From Rhizomys pruinosus (lineage: Eukaryota > Chordata > Mammalia > Rodentia > Spalacidae): a DNA stretch of 64,000 nucleotides. Position 1 is the first letter of the stretch. Each line of letters opens with the position of its first letter. Made by a program: the position numbers and the translations under genes. Location: positions 1,207,330 to 1,271,329 of the forward strand of contig VZQC01008874.1 of the NCBI GenBank assembly GCA_009823505.1, read 5' to 3'. The notes below the pieces were generated by a model. That model was not told the origin of the DNA, did no database searches, and saw only the letters and a list, made by a program, of their open reading frames with translations. Below are positions 36,586 through 48,639 of the stretch, piece after piece.

Positions 36586-37070
36586 CAAAAATCGTAATTT
36601 GTTATCATATAAACAATGAGTATATTAGATTAAAATTATTACAATAAGGCAAAAATTGTTATGAAATAGTCTGTCCATAGCTTTTAGGAATCCAAATGTC
36701 TCTTTGAAACAAAACAGGAGACACTATGTCATATGCAAGACTGTGAATAGGTGACCGTGTAATTCGCATTACTATATCTCCCAGCGGATATTGAATAAAA
36801 GTAACCACCAATCCGTTACTTGGATCAATATTTAGCCTGAATGCGACCCTTGTTAAAATAGCTCAAACTACTTGATACGTACAAACATAAAATGAATTGA
36901 AAAGTATTCTATTCATATAATACAGGTCTTTATATTGCTTAAACCTAAGAAATAATAATGTATTCAAGTGATAGGATTATAGGTGTATCGCCAAAACATA
37001 TTGTAGTAGTGTTTCATTTATTAATGCTGAAAAACATTTATAGAGAAAAATTAAATTTTACATAACTCCC
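36586..37070. other. AT-rich sequence, nothing recognised
   Basis: No gene or repeat seen. Confidence 0.45.
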
Positions 37071-37076
37071 AAAGAA

Positions 37077-37236
37077 TGTGGTTGTTTGAATGAGAATTGT
37101 CCCACATAGGCTCTAGTATGTGAACAGTTGGTCAGTTGGTGGCACTGTTTGGAAAGGGTCAGGGACCATTCCAAATGTGTAGCCATGCTGGCAGAGGCAG
37201 CTCACTTTGAGGGCTCATAGCTTACTCTACTTTCAG

Positions 37237-37276
<40 letters not shown>

Positions 37277-37454
37277 TCTTTTCCCATCCTGTGTCCACCT
37301 GAAGGTGGGAGCTCTCTGTTTATACCCTGGGGTCCTCCTACTATTCCTGTTATGATGGAGTTGTATCCTTATGAAAACATAAGCCCCATAATCCCCTCTA
37401 TAAGATGACATGGTCATGGTGTTTTATCAAAGCAACAGAAAGGTAACTAATGCA
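37077..37454 (+). mobile_element. ORR1/MaLR-type solo LTR
   Basis: TGTGGTTGTTTGAATGAGAA start, CATAGGCTCTAGTATGTGAA, AGTTGGTGGCACTGTTTGG, a (CT)n run at 37239-37272, TTATGATGGAGTTGTATCC, AAACATAAGCCCCATAATCC, ATGGTCATGGTGTTTTATC, AAAGCAACAGAAAGGTAACT and TGCA end. Better preserved than the 13155 LTR. Confidence 0.88.
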
Positions 37455-37492
37455 GAAATGTTATAATGCCATTGTTAAAAAGAAAACTTCCT

Positions 37493-37735
37493 GGCTCTGG
37501 AGAGATGGTTCCAGCCCTGGCTGGAGCAGAGCTGCTCTTGCAGAGGACCCAGGTTTGATTCCCAGAACCCACTAGTGGCTAACAACCAACTCCAGTTCCA
37601 GGGGAATATGACACCTTCTTTTGACCTTCACAGGCATATGGTGACAAGGGTGCACTTACATACATGCAAGCAATACACTTACATACATACAAGCAATACA
37701 CTCATACACATGAAACAATACTTGAAAATAATACT
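37493..37735 (+). mobile_element. B2/B3-type SINE
   Basis: TCTGGAGAGATGGTTCCAGC head with an altered A-box region, GAGGACCCAGGTTTGATTCC, CTCCAGTTCCAGGGGAATAT. Near the 3' end the unit TACATACATGCAAGCAATAC occurs twice in tandem. Confidence 0.88.
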
Positions 37736-38017
37736 TAAAAAACTTGCTGAAAGTATATTTTATATTATTTATTTAAAGATCAGCAATTACATTATCCTTA
37801 CTTTATGAAAGATATTTAAAAAGCATTGGTAGAAGTCAAGAAAAGTAGAGAACTTAGCCAATTCATTTGCTTGTATTTCTTCTCCAAAATTCCTTGGAAT
37901 AAAATTGGTATATTCATTGAATGCTTATCCATACATATACCATCCTCTCATGGGCAAAGAAAATTTTGCCATTGAAAAATATTATTTTATTTTACTTTTT
38001 TATTTTTCCTGATGAAG

Positions 38018-38165
38018 GGGATGTTTGGTGTGGTGGCTCATGCCTGTAATGTCAGAAAGAGCAGGGTAAATTAGGAGGATCACCAAAATTTGAGGCAGCC
38101 TAATGTCTTCCAGGCTGGTGTAGTCTACAGAATCATACCCTGTCTTAAAAACCAAAACATCAAAC
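38018..38165 (+). mobile_element. Old B1/proto-B1 SINE
   Basis: TTTGGTGTGGTGGCTCATGC, CTGTAATGTCAGAAAG, AGGAGGATCACCAAAATTTG and ACCCTGTCTTAAAAACC. Strongly diverged from the young B1s here. Confidence 0.65.
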
Positions 38166-38169
38166 AATC

Positions 38170-38570
38170 AATCAAAAAACAAACAAAAACTATTTAAAGA
38201 TGAGATTGAATGAGCCAAGAAAGAATCTGTGACCTGAAGTTTATGTACCAGCTTTGAGATTTTGCACATAAGGAGTAACAAAGAAGCTGATACAATTAAA
38301 TGCATTCTCTGAAGAAAGAGGATTTGAATGAACATTGAAAACTCTTGCAAATATCAAAGCAATTATTCATAGACTAGCAGTTAACACTTATTCCACTTAA
38401 GCAAATGTGTTTAATATGGCAAAATACTCCTTTAATCTTACCATTGGAAAGGTAAGGAGGAAGGGATTGTGATACTGTGTGTGAAAAGCTAACTTGGGCT
38501 ACATATGGAAACATGGGCTAATAAAAATAAGAAAAGGAAATTTTAACTAGAAATAAAAAGACTGGCTCTT
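38170..38570. other. Nothing certain
   Basis: AT-rich; a weak B1-like patch near 38430-38520 (TTTAATCTTACCATTGGAAA). No gene. Confidence 0.4.
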
Positions 38571-38579
38571 CCTCACATA

Positions 38580-38960
38580 ACAGTAGTCAGCTGCCATTAT
38601 TTCTTCAGCTACGATCCAGATCAGCTGCCCATTTTCCCAGTTCCATGCTTGGTTTTGTCTGCTTAAATCTGCATGGGTCTAATGCATGTTGGCAACATTG
38701 CTGTAGCTTTATATGAGCAGAGTCCTAGGAGCTTATAGGATTCTATTTCCATATGGCCATGCCTCAGCTCCTCCCTGGCTCTTAAAATCTTTCTTTCCCC
38801 TCTTCCAAAATGGTCCCTGAGCCCTGGGTAAGTGAAGCTTAATATAGTAGTCCTGTATTCCTGTCCAAGTGTTCACACTCTGCAGACTCCCTATTCTCCA
38901 AGGTTGGGCCATTTATGACCTTCTGCGTTACTGTCCCTCTGTAGGTGTGGAGGATGCATT
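38580..38960 (-). mobile_element. L1 (Lx-like) 3' region fragment, antisense
   Basis: TTCCATGCTTGGTTTTGTCT, CATGTTGGCAACATTGCTGT, CCCTGGCTCTTAAAATCTTT and GGTCCCTGAGCCCTGGGTAA align in order with 5790-5960 and 46010-46200. At 38965-39060 a short plus-strand ORF2-like piece follows (CACAAAAATCAACTCCATCT). Confidence 0.7.
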
Positions 38961-39404
38961 GTAGATGTGCACAAAAATCAACTCCATCTGGATCAAAGAG
39001 TCAATGTAAAGCCTTAAACTCGGAAATTGCTAGAACAGAGGTACTAGTTATAAGATATAAACATAAAGTTATAAGATATAAGCATAGATAAGGATATTAT
39101 AAATAGTACTCAAGTTGCTTTGAGGGTTCTCTCAAAACTGAAAAAAAAATTCATGTACAAAAATAGAAAAAGTTAATCCAGGGAAGAAATGGAATTAGAA
39201 ATTTTTAAATTAAAAAAAATAAGTATTTATATTGTTCAGTTAAATTGCTCTTAACATTTATATGATGAAAACAAAATTTTAGTGTTTTTATTTGTCCTTT
39301 GATATTATCGTTCAATTTATTTTGATCTATTCAGGCTCCTTTTCCATCTCCATTCCCCCACTGTACCACACTCCATGACTGCATGCACTCGTTTTCTTCT
39401 CAGT

Positions 39405-40950
39405 GTGTATTTTTATTGACTTTGTGCATTTCATAAAATACAACTTAATTGGGCCGGGCGTGGTGGCGCATGGACAGCTGGGGCTACAGGGAGACCCTGT
39501 CTCAAAAACACCAAAAAAAAAAAAAAATACAACTTAATCATATTTAGACCTGTCCCCAATCCACATACTCCATGAACCCTGTCCCACTGGATTTCATGCA
39601 TTATGTCAGATATGTTAAAGCTTATCAAGTCAAGTTTGTGTATCCTCATGTCCCTTGTGTGAGTTCATCCTCTGGAGTATAGTCACCCCTTCTAGAGTCA
39701 CTCCCTTAAAGAAGATCCACTCTCCCCTCAACCAACAATAATCAACTGGCAATAGTTCCTTGGCTAAGTTTGGATCTTTCTGACCATTTCTCCAGTTCTA
39801 TGCTGGATTTTGTCTAATTGAGTTTGCATGAATAATTTCCAAATATCTACCAAATATCTATATATCGTTTTCCCAAAATGTACTTGAGTGTGGGTCCATT
39901 CCCTGAAGCCGGGTCCACCTACCTCTGTCACACTCTGAAGGAAAACTAACTCTTCTTCTCCCAGAAGCTATTCATTTCCAACAGTTGCTTAGCTAGGAGT
40001 GGAGCTTCTTGTCCATGTCCTCCATCCGTGCGGGATTTTTGTATGGCTTTGGTGTTGTGCATGCTGTCACAGGCACTGTGGTTTCATATGCATGCCTTTC
40101 CAGCTATGTCTGGAAAGCATGCACTCCATGTATTCATCCATTACTTCTGGTTCTTACAATCAGTTTGCTCTTTTTCCAAAACAACCCTGAATTTTGAGAG
40201 GATTGTGTGATATAGATGACCCATTTAGGGTCACATACTCAGCAGGCCCTTATTCTGTGCATGTGTTTCTGTATTCATCATCATCTGCTTCAAGAATCTT
40301 CTCTGGTGAGAGCTGTGCCATGAATCAGTCTATGTGAAAAAAATAAGTCGTTAGAAGTAGGTTTAAATCTATGCCCATTGAGCCAAAAATACTAGAAGAT
40401 TTTCCCTTATGCTTTGTGACCACCATAGCCACAGGTTCTAGGCCCTAATCATGGTGCCAGTGATGGGCTACATCTTGTGAAGCAGGCCTTAAGTTTAGCC
40501 AGAAAGTGGTTGGTTACTGCTGTAGTATTTGTGCCATTCTTGCACCAGTAGGCATATCTTGCCAGGCAGTTGTTATCATAGTTCACAAGGTTCACAGGTG
40601 GGTAAGACTGATGACTACTTTTCTTGCCTGGTAATGTGCATAGCTCCATCCAGCACTGTGAAAGCTAGCCAGTAGAGATGAAGCCTTCAGGTCAGTAGCA
40701 ACTTGATCTTTCCATGTGTGTTCTAAGTTTAATATACGTAGTATATTCATGAACAGGGTCTTTCCATGAAGTTCTGGTGGGAAATCAAGAGCAAGGGCAC
40801 TAGCAAGTAATGTTTCAGGGTTTATGGAAACCTGGTCAGCAACTCCAAAACATGAAGTCCATTCCTGGCATTGGGTCTTTATTTGACAGTCCTTGGTATG
40901 TAGAAGGGCATTGTTCCCTATTATAGGGTAAAGTTTGAGCAACTACTCAC
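39405..40950 (-). mobile_element. L1 (Lx-like) 3' region, antisense
   Basis: Begins with an antisense L1 tail (TTTTATTGACTTTGTGCATT), split by a young B1. It then follows TGGATTTCATGCATTATG, CACTCCCTTAAAGAAGATCC, GTTCTATGCTGGATTTTGTC, ATGCTGTCACAGGCACTGTG. The last part (40490-40660) has AGAAAGTGGTTGGTTACTGC, TTGCACCAGTAGGCATATCT and TTCACAGGTGGGTAAGACTG, which I know as a common rodent L1-associated segment. About 1.5 kb, no intact frame. Confidence 0.72.
39451..39523 (+). mobile_element. Internally deleted young B1
   Basis: Perfect 15-bp TSD AAAATACAACTTAAT (39435-39449 and 39524-39538). The near-consensus head GGCCGGGCGTGGTGGCGCA joins directly to TGGACAGCTGGGGCTACAGG and GAGACCCTGTCTCAAAAA, skipping about 80 central bases of B1. 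Confidence 0.96.
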
Positions 40951-41184
40951 AAGATTTGGAATACCTTTGTACCAATGAGTTGATTTTTAAGAAATAAATA
41001 TATACCTAAATAAGAGATGTGTGAAATTTTAGACCATATTTTTTCCATTTCCTGTATATTTGTACTTAAGAATTTAAGCCTCAAACTTAAATTAGACAGT
41101 TCTACCATTTTGGGGGGGGTTATTTACAGCTGTTCTATACATTGCACATTCATTTCTTCAATGTGCATAAAAATTAGTCATGTC

Positions 41185-41336
41185 TCAGCTAGGCGTGGTG
41201 GTGCACACCTTTAATTCCAGCACTCAGGAGGTAGAGGCAGGCAAATCTGAGAATTCAAGGCCAGACTGGTCTACATAGGGAGCTCCAGGCCAGCTGGGAC
41301 TAAAAGGAGACTCTGTCTCAAAAATACTCCCACCCA
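41185..41336 (+). mobile_element. B1 SINE with TSD
   Basis: TSD AAAAATTAGTCATGTC at 41169-41184 and 41337-41352. GCTAGGCGTGGTGGTGCACA head, TCAAGGCCAGACTGGTCTAC core, GAGACTCTGTCTCAAAAA end. Confidence 0.97.
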
Positions 41337-41448
41337 AAAAATTAGTCATGTCATGGGTCAGCATTAGGAAAAAATGTACACTGTTAATCATTATTAATTT
41401 CAAAGTATCAACATGCTGGAAAAGTATTTGATATTATTCTCACTTTTT

Positions 41449-41596
41449 TTTTTAGCTTTTTGAGACAGGCTCTCCCTGTAGCCCCAGCTGGCCTGTAACT
41501 CACTCTGTAGGCCAGGCTGGCCTTGATTTCACAGAGATCCGCTTGCCTCTGCCTCACAACTGCTAGGATTAAAGGCATGTGCCACCATGTCTGGCT
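41449..41596 (-). mobile_element. B1 SINE with TSD
   Basis: TSD TTATTCTCACTTTTT at 41434-41448 and 41597-41611. Reverse B1: GAGACAGGCTCTCCCTGTAG, GGCCAGGCTGGCCTTGATTT, ATTAAAGGCATGTGCCACCA. Confidence 0.97.
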
Positions 41597-41611
41597 TTAT
41601 TCTCACTTTTT

Positions 41612-42521
41612 AAACACATAGCATAGAACCAAATTTAAAGATGAATACCTTCATTAACTTATTATATGTCATTTTATGACTAAACACTAACATTCCTAGC
41701 AGAATGAAGATGTACAAATACAGATACAATGGGAATTTTCACCTTCCACAGTGAAAAGAAGCCAAGTAATTGCATTAATTTGGAAAGGACTTAAATTTCC
41801 ACTCTATTGCTACCACAAATTCAATTTAAATGCAATAGTTAAAATATGTAAACAACTATGAATGCTGACCAATGTATAATATTTGTTCATTAAAGATATT
41901 TTTAGCTATGTCTGTGTGTACCTGCACAAGTTTACATTCACCATATGTGTGCATGTACCTTCTAAAGCCAGAAGTGAGTGTCATATTCCATGGACTTAGA
42001 GTTACAGGTTGTGATGAACCACCTAAGTTATTGAATTTTCTTAATGCTAAGTTTTCTAGAGTATATTTTCAGTAAACTATTTTCTTTGTTTTTCCTATAA
42101 TCCTTTATTATGAAATAAGTATTATATTGAATATATGGTAAACTGGTTTTTATGTATGTTCCCATACAATTATTTTAAAAATTAACTTACTTTGCAGTTG
42201 CATGCTTCTGTTGTATAAAGTATTTTATGAGCAGAGAAGATTTTAAGAGTAAACAAGTTCCTTACCTTCAATGATTAACAACTCACTCGAGGGAAAATTT
42301 ATTTTATTGGTTAGCTATTTTATGTGCAAAAAAGAAAGAAAGCAAAACTCAACTGGGAAATAAACCATGTAGTTTATTATTAAACCATGAAGTGAGCTTC
42401 AATGATAAGGGGTCCATTTATTTAAAGTGTTACCATGGTCCAGTTTCATCTGATTCTCTTTTATCTGTGGTACAAACTTCATTCTCACACTGGTTCTTTT
42501 TCTGATCAGTTATGATATGAA
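41612..42521. other. AT-rich; possible old SINE
   Basis: 41900-42015 has weak antisense composite-SINE phrases (GTGTGCATGTACC, AAGCCAGAAGTGAGTGTC). The rest is unrecognised. Confidence 0.35.
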
Positions 42522-42592
42522 ATATATATATATGTATATATGTTATTCTATATATATCTTATATAGATATATACATATATATATATATATAA
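42522..42592. repeat. (AT)n-rich microsatellite
   Basis: Imperfect TA/GTATATA tract. It lies immediately left of the segment that is duplicated at 62229. Confidence 0.9.
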
Positions 42593-42784
42593 TTTTAACC
42601 TAAAAGTGGAAAATTAATAACTATGTTCCAAGCCTTGCTATCAATGATCTCAAGCTTTCCTGGCTTAGATTACATGAACATAAAATCTTTCTGTAATATA
42701 ACATTATGGCCAAGAAAATGAACTGGACTGGTTTTCCTCCACCAAAATCTCCATTCTGTCAGCTACCTTTAAAATGTGTGCCCC

Positions 42785-43000
42785 AATACAAGATGGCTCA
42801 GCAGTTAGGAGCACTGGTTGTTCTTGCAGAAGACCTGAGTTCAAATCCCAGAACCCACATGGCAGCTAACAATATCTCATAAATCCAGTTCCAGGGGAAT
42901 GAAGACTCTCTTCTGACCTCTGCAGCCATTACACGGCAGAGGTGCACTTTCATACATGCAGGCAATGCATGCAAACACATATAATAAAAAGTAAACTAAT
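42785..43000 (+). mobile_element. B2/B3-type SINE
   Basis: CAAGATGGCTCAGCAGTTAG head, GAGTTCAAATCCCAGAACCC, AATCCAGTTCCAGGGGAATG, CTCTTCTGACCTCTGCAGCC, ATACATGCAGGCAATGCATG. An older member of the family. Confidence 0.9.
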
Positions 43001-43004
43001 TTAA

Positions 43005-43861
43005 TAACATGTGTGTCCAAAGAATAAGTTCTTGAGAAAAATATGCAAACTACTAAATAACCAAAGATTATGGGCACCATGGGGTAGTTGTAGATTACTA
43101 TATGTGTTATCTCATTAAAAACATATATCCTCTAAAACAACCTGTTGTGTGAGTTTCACAGACTATGCACTCAAGGACAAGCATACCCAAGATTCTCAGG
43201 CTCATGAACAGTTGAAACAGAACTGAACTCTGTTCTGCTATATCCAGGCATAATATATTATCCCCAAACATAATGAATAGCTAATTCTGAAAAAATCATT
43301 CTAGGCTATACAATGTGGTCTATATCAACAATTTATTTTGGGAGGCATGGATATTTTCATTTGAATATACAGAGGATGGAAAACTTAATCACCTCATAGA
43401 CAGTGTTGAAGACTGAACAGTGGGAGAAGAGCAGCCTGGATACTGTAGACAAGAATTCATACACAGGCAAGGGCCAAGCTCTATATTATAAACTACTACT
43501 TTCAATTAAAATGTACCTAAAATGATGGAGGGGATGGATTTTCTTCTTAACTATAACCTAATTTAGATTGCTTCATAGCAATCAATGCGAAAGTAAGTTC
43601 AAAAATTGGAAAAAGTAAAAAAAAAATCAAATTTTGGAACTAATTATGTTTTCCTACACAAAGTCAGAGGTACTATATAACAATCAGAAATATAAAGTTC
43701 ATATTTTATGTTTGATTTCTATGTTCAGTAAATTAAATTAGCTTTAGTAGAATTTGAAAATAAAATCCTATATGCCTATTTCAAGAAAAGTACATGAAAT
43801 TTTTGTGAAAGAAGTATAAATATAGAACTACACAAACAAACCACTTTTCATTTTAAAAAAT
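43005..43861. other. Nothing recognised
   Basis: About 850 bp of AT-rich sequence without a gene or clear repeat, shared by both copies of the duplication. Confidence 0.45.
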
Positions 43862-45695
43862 ATGGTTCTAGAGGGAATTGGACTGGAGGGCTCATTCCTC
43901 TATGTAATCAAAGCCATATACAGGAAACCCACAGTCAGTATCATCCTAAATGGAGAAATGTTAGAACCATTCCCCTTAAAGGCAGGAACCCTTCAAGGCT
44001 TCCCCCTATCACCACTCCTCTTCAATCTAATGTTTGAAACACTTGCTAGGGCAATAAGATAAGAAAGGGAAATTAAAGAGTATTCATTGGAAAAGAGGAA
44101 ATCAAGCTATCTCTTTTTGCAGACTGTATGATAGTTTAAGGAATGCTAAAATCTTCACCAGCAAACTCCTAGAAATGATTATGAGTTTCAGTAAACTGGC
44201 AGGATACAAAAATTAACCTAGAAAAATCAGTAGCCTTTCTAACAACAAGCAACTTAAGAAGATATATAAGGAGACCTTTCCACTTCTAATAGCCTCGCAA
44301 AAAATAAAATATCTAGGAACAAACCTAACCAAAGACACCGAAGCTCTCTACACAAAAATTTTAAACCCCTGAAGAAGGAGATTGAAAAAGACATTAGAAA
44401 ATGGAAAAGACCTCCCATGCACATGGATTGGAAAAATTAATATAGTAAAAATGTCCATTCTACCCAAATTAATAAACAGATTCCATGCAATACCAATTAA
44501 AATTCCCATGAGTTTCTTCACAGTCTTAGAAAAAAATCCTTAAATTCATATGGAAAAATAAAAGACCCTGGATAGCCAAAGCAACCCTGGAGCAAAAAGC
44601 AATATAGGGGGGATCACTATACCAGATTTCAAACTATATTACAGTCATAAACACAGCCTGGTACTGGCCCCAAAACAGACCTGTAGACCAATGGAATAAA
44701 ATAGAAGATCCAAACTTAAGCATATACAATTCTATCTACCTCACAATTTGACAAAGGGGCCAAGAGGACTCAATGGAGGAAAGACAGCATCTTCAGCAAA
44801 TGATGTTGGTAAAACTGGATCACCACTTTTAGAAGAATAAAATTAAATCCCTACCTCTCTACCTGTACAAAAATCAACTCCAAATGAATCATCAATGTGA
44901 AACTACAAACTCTGAAGGTGATTGAAGAAAATGTTGGCAGCAACCTACAAGACAGACACAGGAAAAGTCTTTCTGAATCAGGCAGCAGCTGCGCAGGAAA
45001 TTAGGTCAACAATTGACAATTGGGACCTAATTAAACTCAAAAGACAAATGGTATCACTCATTTGTGGAGCTAGCACCAAGTACGTAGTTGTAAGGCGAAC
45101 TGAGCAATGTTAATGTTATATTCCTCTTTTTCTGAAAGCAGCTGTGCACTTATAATGTGAACTCCTTAACATGCACTAGAATTACCCTACTACTTATTTT
45201 CATACTTTGTAATTTGTGGAGGTATATTTGTGGAGGGAATGTAGGCATATTTTAGAGTAATATAAATTTAAAAGGGAAAATGTAAATTCTGAAATATGAT
45301 TTGGAAATAACATACAGTTTATTTTCACATGAAATAATTTTAGTATAGGTGTGACNAATATATATATTATATATATATATATATTATCCACACACACTCA
45401 CACATGCACATATATATATATGTTGTCATGTGTGAGTGTGAGTGTTGAAGCAATAGAAATTGAAAGGAAAACAACAATAAAAGAACTGGGACAAAGACCC
45501 AACTGAAACAGTAAAGTTCTCCTAAAACAATAATCCTCTGCTTTGAAAAAATTTTTAAAAAAGATTCAAAAAAGATATGAGGCAGGTATGGCAGAATGCT
45601 AAACTTGGGTAGGTTGGGAGGCATGGAAAAGGAAATGACTCTAAACTGGACTGAGAAATGATGTATGAAATGCACAACACTTCAATAAAATATTT
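43862..45695 (+). mobile_element. 5'-truncated L1, ORF2 plus 3' UTR
   Basis: Starts in the ORF2 RT domain: [16 protein letters not shown] and [12 protein letters not shown] are in one 66-codon frame ending at a stop. The following FADD catalytic region is destroyed (bases near 44118-44140 read CAGACTGTATGATAG). Thumb and C-terminal ORF2 pieces follow in shifting frames to about 45040. There the sequence jumps from CCTAATTAAACTCAAAAG to ACAAATGGTATCACTCA, omitting roughly 0.75 kb present between the same landmarks at 55290-56100. The 3' UTR has an AT microsatellite with a lone N (45356) and ends with ATGATGTATGAAATGCAC and CTTCAATAAAATA. Confidence 0.92.
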
Positions 45696-47706
45696 TTAAA
45701 ATATGATTCAAAACAATAATTTAAAATACTTTACTAGCTTTTATACATTCCACACAACCATTCTTAACCAAATTTAGACCCCCACACCCATGCTCCACAC
45801 TTCCCCACCGGACTTTGTATTCCACTATGTGTACTAAGTCCCATCTCAGAAAGCTTCTCTACCCAGATGTCCCCCATCCAAGTTCATCCATTCGAGTATT
45901 GTAAGCCTGTTCAGAGATCTTAAGGAAGGTCTACTCCCCTCATCCAGCAGCAATCAGTCTCCAAAAGGTTCCCAGACTAGGACCAGCTAGCTACCAATTT
46001 CCCTTGCTCCATTCTGGTCCATGTCGATTGAGTTGGCATGGGTCCTGTACTCAACCTGTGCCACTATTGCTGCGAGGGTGCATGAAACAAGTTCCAGGGG
46101 CCTGAAAGCCTCTGCTTTCCTTATGTTCGTGGACCAACCCTGGCTCTTACACTCTTTCTGCTCTCTTCTTCAAAAATGTTCCCTGAGGTTTGGGCGGGTG
46201 AGGTTTAATGTAGGAGCCCTATCCAAGCACAAAGACTCTTCTAGATTGTTTTCTGCAAGTGATAGAAGTTTTAGCCAGGAAATTGTGTGTACCAAACAAA
46301 TTCTATGCCAGCTAGTCACATTATGAGATCTTAGTCTAGTTCTATTTTTTTAAATTAATTTTCTTTTCTTTCCCAGTTATTCATGGGATTTCCTTGTGGA
46401 TATCAGAATTTGTTGTTTTAAAAGAACCAAATTCAGTAAACCTATTGTTATATTATGTAATTTCTTAAGAAAAAAAGAATCAAAAGAAACACATTTGATC
46501 ATCAGGAATTAATTTACTTTTGCTGCTTATATAGAGGACCTGATTCTGGTTTTAAGTACCTACATCTAGTGCTCAAGGATTTTCCCAGTTATGAATATTG
46601 AATTGCCACTGGATCAATACATTTAATTTTCATGCTTAGAGGCAGGTATGGCAGAATGCATAAACTTGGGTAGGTTGGGAGGCATGGAAAGGGAAATGAC
46701 TCTAAACTGGACTGAGAAATGATGTATGAAATGCACAACACTTCAATAAAATATTTTTAAAATATGATTCAAAACAATAATTAAAAATACTTTTACTAAG
46801 CTTTTATACATTCCACACAACCATTCTTAACCAAATTTAGACCCCCACACCCATGCTCCACACTTCCCCACCGGACTTTGTATTCCACTATGTGTACTAA
46901 GTCCCATCTCAGAAAGCTTCTCTACCCAGATGTCCCCCATCCAAGTTCATCCATTCGAGTATTGTAAGCCTGTTCAGAGATCTTAAGGAAGGTCTACTCT
47001 CCCTCATCCAGCAGCAATCAGTCTCCAAAAGGTTCCCAGACTAGGACCAGCTAGCTACCAATTTCCCTTGCTCCATTCTGGGTCCATGTCTGATTGAGTT
47101 GGCATGGGTCCTGTACTCAACCTGTGCCACTATTGCTGCGAGGTGGCATGAACAAGTTCCAGGGGCCTGAAAGCCTCTGCTTTCCTATGTTCGTGGACCA
47201 ACCCTGGCTCTTACACTCTTTCTGCTCCTTCTTCAAAAATGTTCCCTGAGGTTTGGGCGGGTGAGGTTTAATGTAGGAGCCCTATCCAAGCACAAAGACT
47301 CTTCTAGATTGTTTTCTGCAAGTGATAGAAGTTTTAGCCAGGAAATTGTGTGTACCAAACAAATTCTATGCCAGCTAGTCACATTATGAGATCTTAGTCT
47401 AGTTCTCATTTTTTAAATTAATTTTCTTTTCTTTCCCAGTTATTCATGGGAATTTCCTTGTGGATATACAGAATTTGTTTTGTTTTAAAAGAACCAAATT
47501 CAGTAAACCTATTGTTATATTATGTAATTTCTTAAGAAAAAAAGAATCAAAAGAAACACATTTGATCATCAGGAATTAATTTACTTTTGCTGCTTATATA
47601 GAGGACCTGATTCTGGTTTTAAGTACCTACATCTAGTGCTCAAGGATTTTCCCAGTTATGAATATTGAATTGCCACTGGATCAATACATTTAATTTTCAT
47701 GCTTAG
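45581..47706. repeat. 1.06-kb tandem duplication
   Basis: GGCAGGTATGGCAGAATG begins at 45581 and again at 46641; both units end with TTTAATTTTCATGCTTAG (46639 and 47706). They differ mainly by one-base gaps in short homopolymers (ATGCTAAAC/ATGCATAAAC, GGAAAAGG/GGAAAGGG, TACTCCCC/TACTCTCCCT). Each unit has the L1 tail, an antisense L1 3'-region segment and 300 bp of other sequence. Confidence 0.96.
45735..46330 (-). mobile_element. L1 (Lx-like) 3' region, antisense
   Basis: CCACCGGACTTTGTATTCC, CTACCCAGATGTCCCCCATC, CTGCTCTCTTCTTC and TGTTCCCTGAGGTTTGGGCG match the order seen at 5480-5980 and 39540-40000. Repeated at about 46795-47390 in the second unit. Confidence 0.72.
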
Positions 47707-48422
47707 TTCGTCTAAGTGATTGTAATATTTTTCTGCATATGGCATCATTAAAATACTTTTATCTTGAATAGAAAAAAGTACATTTTTGTAACTTCAAAAG
47801 ACCATTTATCATGCATTTCACTAAACAACACCCTGTTCAAATAATTTTACTCCCAGCTTCTTCCACTGGAAATTGAGTTAACTGAAACACTGACTTTTTT
47901 TTTACTACATGATAGACTTGAAAGAAACAGCTACAATTTTACTGTAGCTGGAAAAATTAAAAGACCACAATCCTATAAATTAACCCCAGATGGGTTCCTC
48001 AGCCTAATATAGCTATTCATCCCTTAAAATATTAGGGAGGAGGAAAGGTTTTTTTTTTTTTCATTTCATCACTCAATTTAACATCTAGAATGATGTTTTC
48101 TCACTAATGGTTTACATTGACGATATAGTAACTAGAAGGCCATAGTCATGACCAGTAGGATGGAAACTTTCAGGAGTTTTTTGTTTCCTTTTTAAGTACC
48201 AAAGGGGATTGTAAAGACAGACTTCTTACATATTGTTCTAACTAGTTAAAAAAAAGTTCTTTAAAATCCCTTCTCTGATGATAGGTGACCTATAATAGAA
48301 ATAACTCATGAGTTTATGATATTTAATGGAACTGAATGTATCCTACCTTACTACATTTAAAGTAAAAAAGTAAAAATAAATTAATGTATATCAATCACAA
48401 ATGATGGTATGGTCAAGTTAAC
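47707..48422. other. AT-rich sequence, nothing recognised
   Basis: No gene or recognised repeat. Confidence 0.45.
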
Positions 48423-48439
48423 TAAACTTGAAATATCTT

Positions 48440-48589
48440 TTTTTTTAATCTTTTTGAGGCAGGGTCTCCCTTTAGTTCCAGCTGGCCTGGAGCTCACTTT
48501 GTAGACCAGGCTGGCCTTGAACTCAGAGAAATCTGCCTGCCTCTGCCTGCCAAGTGCTGGGATTAAAGGCATGCGCCACCACACCTGGC
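48440..48589 (-). mobile_element. B1 SINE with TSD
   Basis: TSD TAAACTTGAAATATCTT (48423-48439) and TAAACTTGGAATATCTT (48590-48606), one mismatch. Reverse B1: GAGGCAGGGTCTCCCTTTAG, AGACCAGGCTGGCCTTGAAC, ATTAAAGGCATGCGCCACCA. Confidence 0.96.
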
Positions 48590-48639
48590 TAAACTTGGAA
48601 TATCTTAAACTTGGATTTGTTTTTTGTTTTTTTTTTTAA

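Larger units (their letters stand above)
42601..44372. repeat. Duplicated segment, copy 1
   Basis: Matches 62229-64000 at a constant offset of 19,628 bases almost throughout, with only isolated substitutions (for example CTCTATGTAATC here, CTCAATGTAATC there). It contains a B2, about 850 bp of unrecognised sequence and L1 ORF2. The match continues to the window edge, so the true length is unknown. Confidence 0.97.
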
